Source: Conyzicola lurida (GTDB lineage: Bacteria; Actinomycetota; Actinomycetes; Actinomycetales; Microbacteriaceae). Taken from it: a stretch of 64,000 nucleotides of DNA. The notes beneath the pieces were generated by a model. That model was not told where the DNA came from and made no database searches. It worked only from the letters and a program-made list of their open reading frames with translations. The DNA is taken from NCBI RefSeq assembly GCF_014204935.1, contig NZ_JACHMJ010000001.1, positions 1,116,001 to 1,180,000 on the forward strand, written 5' to 3'. This document shows, piece by piece, positions 33,939-41,209 of this stretch. The translations under genes and the position numbers were made by a program. The number at the start of each line of letters is the position of its first letter. Position 1 is the first letter of the stretch.

Positions 33939-33972
33939 TTGTGACCATTACATGCAAACGCATAGACTTGCA
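33939..33972 (+). promoter_or_regulatory. Promoter with overlapping inverted repeats upstream of the LLM/FMN reductase operon
   Basis: TTGTGA (33939-33944) and TAGACT (33963-33968) are spaced 18 bp apart. The inverted repeat TGCAA-N10-TTGCA (33953-33972) and a nested ATGC-AAAC-GCAT lie over the spacer and -10 box. This position fits repressor control, for example by a MarR- or TetR-type protein encoded elsewhere. The region is clearly more AT-rich than its surroundings. Confidence 0.55.
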
Positions 33973-34005
33973 GGCAGCAGATCAACCCGGGAGGGCACAG
34001 GAATC

Positions 34006-35154
34006 ATGAGCACAGTCGACAGCACTGGAATGCAGTTCGGAATCTTCACCGTCGGAGACGTGACGACGGACCCCACCAACGACACCACGCCCACCGAGCA
34101 TCAGCGCATCAAGAACATCCTGACGATCGCGCAGAAGGTCGAAGAAGTGGGCATGGAGGTCTTCGCCCTCGGCGAGCACCACAACCCGCCGTTCGTGCCC
34201 TCGAGCCCGACGACGATGCTCGGCTACATCGCGGCCAAGACCGAGCACCTCATCCTGTCCACCGCCACGACGCTCATCACGACGAACGACCCGGTGAAGA
34301 TCGCCGAGGACTACGCGATGCTGCAGCACGTGGCCGACGGCCGCGTCGACCTCATGATGGGCCGCGGCAACACCGGGCCGGTCTACCCGTGGTTCGGCAA
34401 GGACATCCGCGACGGCATCCCGTTGGCCATCGAGAACTACGCGCTGTTGCAGCGTCTCTGGCGTGAGGACTTCGTCAACTGGGAGGGCAAGTTCCGCACG
34501 CCCCTCCAGGGCTTCCAGTCGACTCCGCGCCCGCTCGACGGCGTCGCGCCCTTCGTCTGGCACGGCAGCATCCGCTCTCCCGAGATCGCCGAGCAGGCCG
34601 CGTACTACGGCGACGGGTTCTTCGCCAACAACATCTTCTGGCCGAAGGAGCACTACATGAAGCTCATCAGCTACTACCGCCAGCGCTTCGAGCACTACGG
34701 CCACGGCGCGGCCAGCGAGGCGATCGTCGGACTCGGCGGCCAGGCGTTTATGGCGAAGAACTCGCAGGACGCCGTGAAGCAGTTCCGCCCGTACTTCGAC
34801 AACGCCCCCGTCTACGGCCACGGCCCCTCGATGGAGGACTTCACCGCCCAGACACCGCTCACGGTCGGCAGCCCCCAGCAGGTCATCGACCGGTACGCGT
34901 CGATGCGCGACTACTACGGCGACTACCAGCGCCAGCTGTTCCTCATGGACCACGCCGGCCTGCCGCTCAAGACCGTGCTCGAGCAGCTCGACATCCTGGG
35001 CGAAGAGGTCATCCCCGTGCTCCGCAAGGAATTCGCGAAGGACCGCCCGGCGAACGTGCCCGACGGCCCGACGCACGCGGCGCTCGTCGCCAAGCGCGAC
35101 GCGGCCCTCGCGTCGTCGGTCGCCGAGCCGGTCGATGCGGAGGTCTCGGCATGA
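34006..35154 (+). CDS. LLM class flavin-dependent oxidoreductase (CE1758-like)
   Basis: A 382-residue luciferase-like monooxygenase. The TIM-barrel family segments FGIFTVGDV, EVFALGEHHNPPFVPSSP and VDLMMGRGNTGPVYPWFG are present. Together with the adjoining reductase it matches the CE1758/CE1759 two-component type first named in Corynebacterium efficiens. The monooxygenase uses reduced FMN supplied by the partner. ATG 34006 follows GGGAGGGCACAGGA. The stop overlaps the reductase start (ATGA). The organic substrate is unknown. Confidence 0.92.
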   Translation: MSTVDSTGMQFGIFTVGDVTTDPTNDTTPTEHQRIKNILTIAQKVEEVGMEVFALGEHHNPPFVPSSPTTMLGYIAAKTEHLILSTATTLITTNDPVKIAEDYAMLQHVADGRVDLMMGRGNTGPVYPWFGKDIRDGIPLAIENYALLQRLWREDFVNWEGKFRTPLQGFQSTPRPLDGVAPFVWHGSIRSPEIAEQAAYYGDGFFANNIFWPKEHYMKLISYYRQRFEHYGHGAASEAIVGLGGQAFMAKNSQDAVKQFRPYFDNAPVYGHGPSMEDFTAQTPLTVGSPQQVIDRYASMRDYYGDYQRQLFLMDHAGLPLKTVLEQLDILGEEVIPVLRKEFAKDRPANVPDGPTHAALVAKRDAALASSVAEPVDAEVSA

Positions 35155-35780
35155 CCACCCGCACGATCGCGGTCATCACCGCGGGCCTGAGCCAGCCCTC
35201 GTCGACGCGGCTGCTCGCCGACAGGCTGGCGGATGCCGTCACGAGGCAACTCGACGCACTGGGTGTCGACGCCGAGGTGTCCATCGTCGAACTGCGCGAC
35301 ACCGCGCAGGACGTCGTGAACAACCTCATGACCGGATTCCCGAGCCCCAAGCTCGAGGCCGTCATCGACACCGTGACGAACGCCGACGCGCTCATCGCCG
35401 TGACCCCGGTCTTCACCACGAGCTACAGCGGGCTGTTCAAGTCGTTCATCGACGTGCTCGACCCGCAGTCGCTCACCGACATGCCCGTGCTCATCGGTGC
35501 GACCGGCGGCAGCGAGCGTCACTCGCTCGCCCTCGACTACGCGATGCGCCCGCTCTTCACCTACCTGCACGCGGTCGTCGTCCCGACGAGCGTCTACGCG
35601 GCGTCGAGCGACTGGGGAACCGGCGGCGACACCGCGGCGGGCGCCCTGCCCGACCGCATCGAGCGCGCCGCCCGCGAGCTCGCCACGCTCGCGAAGGACT
35701 CCGACCGCTCCAGCCGCGTGGTCGACCCGTTCGCCCTGCCCGCCGGGTTCAGCCCGGTGGGCGGGTACGGCGCTCAGTAG
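35151..35780 (+). CDS. NAD(P)H-dependent FMN reductase (CE1759-like)
   Basis: A 209-residue flavodoxin-like reductase. AVITAGLSQPSSTRLLADRL begins the fold, ALIAVTPVFTTSYSGLFKSF is the FMN-binding segment, and PVLIGATGGSERHSLAL follows. It supplies reduced flavin to the monooxygenase encoded just upstream, with which it overlaps by four bases. A strong hairpin follows the gene. Confidence 0.93.
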   Translation: MTTRTIAVITAGLSQPSSTRLLADRLADAVTRQLDALGVDAEVSIVELRDTAQDVVNNLMTGFPSPKLEAVIDTVTNADALIAVTPVFTTSYSGLFKSFIDVLDPQSLTDMPVLIGATGGSERHSLALDYAMRPLFTYLHAVVVPTSVYAASSDWGTGGDTAAGALPDRIERAARELATLAKDSDRSSRVVDPFALPAGFSPVGGYGAQ

Positions 35781-35792
35781 AACCGGGCGACG

Positions 35793-35826
35793 ACGACGCC
35801 CGCCTCCCCAGGGAGGCGGGCGTCGT
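35793..35826 (+). terminator. Strong GC-rich hairpin after the LLM/FMN reductase operon
   Basis: Perfect 16-nt arms (ACGACGCCCGCCTCCC at 35793-35808 and its complement at 35811-35826) are separated by 2 nt. There is no T-run (GTGTGCGTTG follows), so it resembles the U-less hairpin terminators described for high-GC actinobacteria. Confidence 0.7.
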
Positions 35827-35851
35827 GTGCGTTGTCCCTAGTATCGGAAGC

Positions 35852-36706
35852 ATGACGAAGTTTCTGAGGCTCGGACCTGTCGGCAGCGAGATCCCCGCGG
35901 TCGAGACCGCGGACGGGGTCGTACACGATCTGCGCCCGCTCACGACGGATATCGATGGCGCCTTCCTGCGGGACGACGGTCTGCGCGCGGCGCGGGACGC
36001 GGCATCCGGCCTGCCCGTCCTCGACGGAGCCGCGGGCCTGCGGGTCGGCGCGCCGATCGCCCGCCCCGGCGCCGTGCTCTGCATCGGACAGAACTACGCC
36101 GCCCATGCCGCCGAGTCCGGCAACGGCGCGCCCACCGTTCCCATCCTGTTCTTCAAACACCCGAACACCGTCGTCGGCCCGTTCGACGATATCCACGTGC
36201 CGCCGCGTGCCGCGAAGGTCGACTGGGAGGTCGAGCTCGGCGTGGTCATCGGCCGTCGCGCCCGCTATCTGGAGTCGGTCGACGACGCCCTCGACCACGT
36301 CGCCGGGTACGTCGTGAGCCACGACGTGTCGGAGCGCACCTGGCAGAAGGACGAGTCGGGCGGCCAGTGGTCGAAGGGAAAGATCGCCGAGACGTTCAAC
36401 CCGGTGGGCCCGTACCTGGTGCCGGCCGACGAGGTCGACCCGCAGAACCTGCGGCTGTGGTCGACGGTGAACGGCGAGGCCCGTCAGGACTCGAGCACCG
36501 CCGACATGGTGTTCTCGGTCGCCTTCCTCGTCTGGCACCTGTCGCAGTACGGCGTGCTCGACCCGGGCGACCTGGTCAACACCGGAACGCCGGAGGGCGT
36601 CGCGATGTCGGGGCGGTTCCCGTACCTGGCCGCGGGCGACGTGGTCGAGCTGGGCGTCGAGGGCCTCGGCGTGATGCGGCAGACGCTGGTGCCGGCGCCG
36701 CGGTAG
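35852..36706 (+). CDS. Fumarylacetoacetate hydrolase family protein
   Basis: A 284-residue FAH-fold hydrolase/isomerase. The motif block CIGQNYAAHAAESG, FFKHPNTVVGP, and the acidic metal ligands in VDWEVELGVVIGRRAR are present, with NTGTPEGVAMSG near the end. Family members act on acylpyruvates, 5-carboxymethyl-2-oxo-hex-3-ene-dioate or 2,4-diketo sugars. TAGTAT lies 7 nt before ATG 35852, so the message is probably leaderless. It is convergent with the alpha/beta hydrolase gene. Confidence 0.93.
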   Translation: MTKFLRLGPVGSEIPAVETADGVVHDLRPLTTDIDGAFLRDDGLRAARDAASGLPVLDGAAGLRVGAPIARPGAVLCIGQNYAAHAAESGNGAPTVPILFFKHPNTVVGPFDDIHVPPRAAKVDWEVELGVVIGRRARYLESVDDALDHVAGYVVSHDVSERTWQKDESGGQWSKGKIAETFNPVGPYLVPADEVDPQNLRLWSTVNGEARQDSSTADMVFSVAFLVWHLSQYGVLDPGDLVNTGTPEGVAMSGRFPYLAAGDVVELGVEGLGVMRQTLVPAPR

Positions 36707-36723
36707 GGGGCCGCGACGGGGCG

Positions 36724-37542
36724 CTACAACCCCGCGACGAACCCCAACAGCACCCGGTTGAACTCGTGGTGCTGCTCGATGTTGGTGGCGTGCCCCGCGT
36801 TCGCGACCACCGCCGACGTGGCGAGGGGGTTGAGCGCTGCCGAGGCCTCGGCGTGGGCGGCGGGCCAGAACTCGCTCTCGGCACCCGCCACGAACAGCGC
36901 GGGCACGGTGAGCCGGGCGATCACGTCGCGCCAGTCCTGCAGCGCGTGGTCGTTCAGCAGCGCGATCTCGTTGCGGTCGAGCGGTACGGGCTTCGCGCTG
37001 CCCGGGCGGATCTTCACGGCGCGCACCAGCCGCACGAGCCGCATGCCGCGCTTCATCATCGGTGTGCCGACGCCGGTGTCGGGCACCCCGTGCTCGAAGC
37101 GGCTGCCGAGGGTTTCCCGGGTGTAGCCGTAGAAGCCCTGTTTCCAGTCGTCGTCGTTGAGCATGCGCGGCGTCTGGTCGATGCTGACGATCCCCGAGAC
37201 GCGCGAGGCGTCGAAGAGCCCGAGGTAGGACCAGATACTGCTCGCGCCCATCGACTGGCCAACCAGTACGGCGTCGCGCAGGTCGAGCGCCTCGAGCAGG
37301 TCGCCGAGGTCCTTGCCCCGGCGGGCCATGCGGTAGCCGTGGCCCGGCTTCTCCGACTTGCCCTGCCCGCGGGCGTCGAACGCGATCACCCGGTAGCCGG
37401 CGTTCGCGAGTGGCGCCGTCTGGAACATCCACGACGTGGCCGCGGCCATAAACCCGGCGATGAGCACGACCGGGCGTCCGGCCGGATCTCCGGACTCGGA
37501 GTATTCGAGGCGTACCTGGTCGCTGCTGGTGATCGAGGGCAT
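36724..37542 (-). CDS. Alpha/beta hydrolase
   Basis: A 272-residue alpha/beta hydrolase. Its features are the oxyanion region VVLIAGFMAAATSWMF, the FDARGQGKSEKPGHGY loop, the nucleophile elbow VGQSMGAS (Ser), and a late ANAGHATNIEQ with the catalytic histidine. The cap region is medium-sized. The family includes haloalkane dehalogenases, peroxidases and esterases; none can be singled out. TACGCT lies 7 nt upstream of the ATG on the minus strand, a leaderless arrangement. Confidence 0.91.
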   Translation of the reverse strand: MPSITSSDQVRLEYSESGDPAGRPVVLIAGFMAAATSWMFQTAPLANAGYRVIAFDARGQGKSEKPGHGYRMARRGKDLGDLLEALDLRDAVLVGQSMGASSIWSYLGLFDASRVSGIVSIDQTPRMLNDDDWKQGFYGYTRETLGSRFEHGVPDTGVGTPMMKRGMRLVRLVRAVKIRPGSAKPVPLDRNEIALLNDHALQDWRDVIARLTVPALFVAGAESEFWPAAHAEASAALNPLATSAVVANAGHATNIEQHHEFNRVLLGFVAGL

Positions 37543-37568
37543 GCTGTCGAGCGTAATTGACGCCGTCG

Positions 37569-38627
37569 CTAGCGGGCGTTGTCGACGAGGTCGATCGCGT
37601 ACTCGTGCCACCACAGGCCGGCCCGCGGGCCGCCGTTGCAGGCGCCGTCGCTCGCGCCCGGGTGTTTGATCCAGAGCAGCGCGTCGAGGTGCGAGTCCTT
37701 GCCCTCCGCGATGCGCGGGGACTGTCCGAGCGCCGCACCCTGCGGGTTGCACCAGTCGCCCTGCCAGCCGTTGCCGTTGCGCGACACGTCCGTCACGAAC
37801 CGTTTGCCGTGGAGCAGTGCCGAGAGCGCCTCGCCGTACTCGCGTTCCTCGTCGACCCCGTAGAAGTTCGAGACGTTCGTGAAGAACCCGCGCGCGTTCT
37901 GCACGCCCGCCGCCGTCAGCAGCTCCGCCATCCGCTCCTCGGGCACCCAGTTGTTGTTGCCGGCGTCGAGGTACACGGTGAGCCCCGCCGCCGAGTAGAT
38001 GTCGACCGACTCCCTGATCATCGGCAGCCGGCGCTCGGCCTCGCCCGCGCACTTCTCGCTCTCGAGCATCGCGAGCGAGTCGGGCTCGACGATGAGCGCC
38101 GCACCGCTGCCGGCCAGCAGGTCGGCGACCGTGCGTACCCAGTCGAGGTACTGGTCGCCGTCGAGCCCGCCGGCCGAGAGCCCGCCGCAGTCGCGGTTGG
38201 GGATGGCGTACATCACGAAGACGAGCGTGGTGCCGTCGGCCTCCGCCTCGGCGCGGTACTGGGCGAGCATGCCCGGCAGTTGGTCGGAGGCGATCCACTC
38301 GCCGAGCCAGATCGCCGTCGGCTGCTGGCTGATCTTGGCGATCTTGTCGGCCTCCTCGATCTTCCCGGCCTCGCGCAGCGCGGTCTCCTCGTACATCGCC
38401 TCCGAGCGCCGGTCGAGGAACGGCCCGCCCGGGTAGAGCTCGGCGGGCGTCGGCAGGGCCGGCTCGGTCGGGGTGGGCGTCGGTGTCACGGTGCTCTCCC
38501 GGGCTTCCTGGTCGGCGGATGCCGCGGGCGCGGGCTGCTCGGACGGCGACGTACAGCCCGCCAACGTCACCGCGAGCACCGCGGCAGCGGCGAGCGCCCG
38601 GAAGCACGTGATGCGTGTCTTGCCCAT
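37569..38627 (-). CDS. Glycoside hydrolase family 6 lipoprotein
   Basis: A 352-residue exported enzyme. A lipoprotein signal ends in TLAGC (C25) and is followed by a Ser/Thr/Pro linker (TPTPTPTEP). The catalytic domain shows GH6 motifs: VMYAIPNRDCGGLSAGG with the acid aspartate, LIVEPDSLA, YLDAGNNNWV, FVTDVSRNGNG with WCNPQGAALG, and WIKHPGASDGAC with GLWWHEYA. GH6 enzymes cleave beta-1,4-glucan by inversion. It has no carbohydrate-binding module and no other cellulose genes nearby. The lipid anchor suggests action at the cell surface. Confidence 0.94.
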   Translation of the reverse strand: MGKTRITCFRALAAAAVLAVTLAGCTSPSEQPAPAASADQEARESTVTPTPTPTEPALPTPAELYPGGPFLDRRSEAMYEETALREAGKIEEADKIAKISQQPTAIWLGEWIASDQLPGMLAQYRAEAEADGTTLVFVMYAIPNRDCGGLSAGGLDGDQYLDWVRTVADLLAGSGAALIVEPDSLAMLESEKCAGEAERRLPMIRESVDIYSAAGLTVYLDAGNNNWVPEERMAELLTAAGVQNARGFFTNVSNFYGVDEEREYGEALSALLHGKRFVTDVSRNGNGWQGDWCNPQGAALGQSPRIAEGKDSHLDALLWIKHPGASDGACNGGPRAGLWWHEYAIDLVDNAR

Positions 38628-38733
38628 CCGTCGCCCCTTGCAGTCGGTTCAAGGGTGACACGGCAGCCCGGCGGGGGCAATGTCGCCCAGCCGATACGGA
38701 GGTCGCGGCAACGCCCCCGAAATCCCGGTCGGG

Positions 38734-39636
38734 TCAGGCCGCACCGAGGTGGCGGGAGAAGAGGGCGAGCAACGCGGAGACGGCCGGGCTCGGGGTGGGG
38801 CGGCTCACGACGCTGAGCTGCCAGTCCACGTCGGGATCGACGAGCGGCACGACGACGACTCCGCCGTCGACGCCCGCGGCACCGGCCCGGGGGAGGGCGA
38901 GCGACGGCACGACGGCGATGCCGAGGTCGGCGGCGACGAAGCGCGGTACCTCGCCCAGGTCGCTCACCTGGGTCGACACCGTGCGCGTGATCCCGGCCTC
39001 GGCGAATGCCCGCTCGATGACGATGCGGTTGCCGAAACCGGCGGGGGTGTCGACGAACCGCTCACCCGCGAGGACGCGCATGGTCAGAGTCGGCCGGGAG
39101 GCGAACGGGTGACCGGGCGGCAGCACGACGACGAACGGCGTCGTGACGAGGGGGAGTACCTCGAGCCCGGCGAGGTCGCGGTCGGGAAGGCCCATGAACG
39201 CGACATCCAGCCGCCCCCGACGCACGTCGTCGGCGAATCCGGTCGAGCCCGCGGCCGACGCTCCCAGCTGCAGGTCGACGAGCGGGTGGACCGCGTGGAA
39301 CTCGCCGAGGACCGCGGGCAGGTCGATGACGTCGAGGTTGGAGAAGATGCCGACGCGGAGCCGGCCGCGGATTCCCGCGCTCGACATAGCCGCGGCGCTG
39401 CGCACCCGGTCGACCGCCTCGAGCGCCGCGCGGGCCTCCGGCAGGAGCACCTCGCCGGCGGGGGTCAGCGCCACCTGCTTGGTCGAGCGGGCGAAGAGGG
39501 TCGCGCCGAGGTCCTTCTCGAGCGCGCGGATGCCGGCCGAGACGGTCGACTGCACCGCGTAGAGGCGCCCGGCGGCGCGGGTGAAGTTCAGTTCCTCGGC
39601 CACGGCCACGAAGTATTCGAGTTGTCGGGTGTCCAC
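38734..39636 (-). CDS. LysR family transcriptional regulator
   Basis: A 300-residue LTTR. The HTH (MDTRQLEYFVAVAEELNFTR, then QSTVSAGIRALEKDLG and LFARSTKQVALTPAG) fills residues 1-65 and the periplasmic-binding-protein-like effector domain residues 90-295. GTG 39636 is the start, with a GATAAT -10 box (39642-39647, minus strand) 5 nt away. It is divergent from an MFS exporter gene, and the 80-bp spacer holds a perfect palindrome, so it probably controls that gene and itself. Confidence 0.94.
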   Translation of the reverse strand: MDTRQLEYFVAVAEELNFTRAAGRLYAVQSTVSAGIRALEKDLGATLFARSTKQVALTPAGEVLLPEARAALEAVDRVRSAAAMSSAGIRGRLRVGIFSNLDVIDLPAVLGEFHAVHPLVDLQLGASAAGSTGFADDVRRGRLDVAFMGLPDRDLAGLEVLPLVTTPFVVVLPPGHPFASRPTLTMRVLAGERFVDTPAGFGNRIVIERAFAEAGITRTVSTQVSDLGEVPRFVAADLGIAVVPSLALPRAGAAGVDGGVVVVPLVDPDVDWQLSVVSRPTPSPAVSALLALFSRHLGAA

Positions 39637-39644
39637 GCGTCATT

Positions 39645-39659
39645 ATCGTTTGAAACGAT
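39645..39659. promoter_or_regulatory. Palindromic LysR-type operator between lysR and MFS genes
   Basis: ATCGTTT-G-AAACGAT is a perfect 7+1+7 palindrome. It contains the T-N11-A spacing expected of LTTR boxes and overlaps the lysR -10 box (GATAAT), which fits autorepression together with control of the divergent transporter gene. Confidence 0.75.
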
Positions 39660-39716
39660 TACTGCAAGCAAGATCAGTCGTTGGACACGATCAATCGCGA
39701 GGAGCATCGTGGGCGT

Positions 39717-40934
39717 ATGACAACCCTGGCTCCCACCCGCACCACCCGATTCCGGCTGAACCACGGCACCGGATTCTGGATCATCGCCGCCGCGTTTATG
39801 ACCGTGATGGCCTTCTCCACGATCCCCACCCCGCTGTACGCGCTCTATCAAGAGCGCGACGGCTTCGCGACGTTCCTCATCACCGTGATCTTCGCCGCCT
39901 ACGGGCTCGGCGTGATGGCCAGCCTCTACCTCGCCGGACACGTGAGCGACTGGCTGGGGCGCCGTCGCATCATCCTGATCGCCATCGTCGTCGAGATCGT
40001 CGCCGCCGTGGTCTTCCTGCTCTGGCCCGAGGTGCCCGGTCTCATCGTCGCCCGGTTCGTCAACGGCGTCGGCGTCGGAATGCTCACCGCCACGGCGACG
40101 GCGCACCTCAGCGAACTGCGCGCCGTCGCCAGGCCCGACGAGGGTCCCGCGACGTCGGGCACGGTCTCCAGCTTCGTCAACATCGGAGGCCTCGCCGTCG
40201 GCGCCCTCATCTCGGGTTTCCTCGCCCAGTTCGTGGTCGCGCCGCTCGTCGTGCCGTACGCGCTCTTTCTCGTGTTGCTCGTGCTGGCTGCCGTCGCGGT
40301 CGCCGTCGTGCCCGAGACGGTCGAGCGGCTCGAAGAGCGGCCTGCCTACCGCCCGCAGCGCGTCTCGCTGCCGACCGCGTCGCGGTCCACCTTCGTCGCG
40401 GCCGGCGCGGGCGCATTCTCCGCGTTCGCGATCTTCGGCCTGTTCACGTCGCTCGCGCCGAGCTTCATCGCCGGAACGCTGCACGAGCCCTCGCGTCTCG
40501 TCGCCGGCGCGGTGACCTTCGGGGTATTCGGCGCCGCCGCCGTCGCGCAGGTGCTGTCCGTGCGGATGCCCGCCGTCGCCCAGCTCCGCCTCGCGGTCGC
40601 CCTGATGGCCGCGGGCCTCGTCGCGATGGCCGTCGGCGTCCTGGTGGTCAGCCTGCCCGTGTTCGTCCTGTCGGGCATCGTCGCCGGTGCGGGCGTCGGC
40701 ATCCTGTTCCGCAGCTCGCTCGGCGTGGCGGCGTCCCTCGCCAGCGGGCCGTCGCGCGGGGAAATCCTCGCCGCGACCTTCCTCATCGCGTACGCGGGCA
40801 TGACGGTTCCCGTGCTGCTCATCGGACTGGCGCTCGCCTTCCTGCCCGGCACCGCCGTGCTCGTGACGTTCGACGCGATCGTGCTGGTCCTCGTCCTGGT
40901 CTCCGGCAGCCGCATGATCGCCACCCGCAAATAG
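39717..40934 (+). CDS. MFS transporter
   Basis: A 405-residue major facilitator protein with about 12 membrane helices. The loop 2-3 motif is GHVSDWLGRRRIIL, and the first helix pair carries TIPTPLYALYQ, typical of YcaD/AraJ-like and drug exporter groups. The central loop after VVPETVERLEERPAYRP separates the two halves. ATG 39717 is used; an upstream in-frame ATG at 39681 would cover the divergent promoter. Control by the adjoining LysR protein is likely. The substrate is unknown. Confidence 0.92.
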   Translation: MTTLAPTRTTRFRLNHGTGFWIIAAAFMTVMAFSTIPTPLYALYQERDGFATFLITVIFAAYGLGVMASLYLAGHVSDWLGRRRIILIAIVVEIVAAVVFLLWPEVPGLIVARFVNGVGVGMLTATATAHLSELRAVARPDEGPATSGTVSSFVNIGGLAVGALISGFLAQFVVAPLVVPYALFLVLLVLAAVAVAVVPETVERLEERPAYRPQRVSLPTASRSTFVAAGAGAFSAFAIFGLFTSLAPSFIAGTLHEPSRLVAGAVTFGVFGAAAVAQVLSVRMPAVAQLRLAVALMAAGLVAMAVGVLVVSLPVFVLSGIVAGAGVGILFRSSLGVAASLASGPSRGEILAATFLIAYAGMTVPVLLIGLALAFLPGTAVLVTFDAIVLVLVLVSGSRMIATRK

Positions 40935-40963
40935 CGGCAATCCGGGCATTCACGCCCCCGGCT

Positions 40964-40977
40964 GTTACTCTGGTAAC
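40964..40977 (+). promoter_or_regulatory. Inverted repeat at candidate pnp promoter
   Basis: GTTAC-TCTG-GTAAC is a perfect inverted repeat that overlaps the most likely -10 region (TTACTC) of the pnp leader transcript. It lies about 30 bp after the MFS stop. Confidence 0.4.
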
Positions 40978-41006
40978 GCAACACAACGGAGCAGGCAGGC
41001 ACGACG

Positions 41007-41087
41007 CTGGTCAGTAGTGGTGAGTTTCCGGTGAAGCGATGGGTTCCACCCGCGACATCCGCCCGGCGATTTTCTACTGTTGACCAG
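41007..41087 (+). ncRNA. Structured pnp leader, candidate Actino-pnp RNA
   Basis: In the 275-bp spacer before pnp, CTGGTCAGTAG (41007-41017) can pair with CTACTGTTGACCAG (41074-41087, with a small bulge), enclosing a GC-rich internal hairpin region. A conserved RNA called Actino-pnp is known from 5' leaders of actinobacterial PNPase genes. The position, the GCUGGUCAGUAGUGGUG-like stretch and the long-range pairing fit it. Actino-pnp may let PNPase or RNase processing regulate pnp. An AT-rich stretch with ACATATATCTGTATGT follows (about 41119-41134). Confidence 0.65.
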
Positions 41088-41209
41088 ACATGCGCCCCAC
41101 TCTGGGGATAAGCGCGCGTACATATATCTGTATGTCTAACGGCCCCTGCTCCTCGACGAGTCCATTCCATACGGGAACGGACGTAAAACAAAGAGGAGAA
41201 ACCCCCACT

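Noticed and set aside
35793-35826. Calling this hairpin an attachment site or transposon end
   Set aside because: The position after an operon and the uninterrupted complementary arms fit a U-less terminator better; no duplicated target or second copy is seen.
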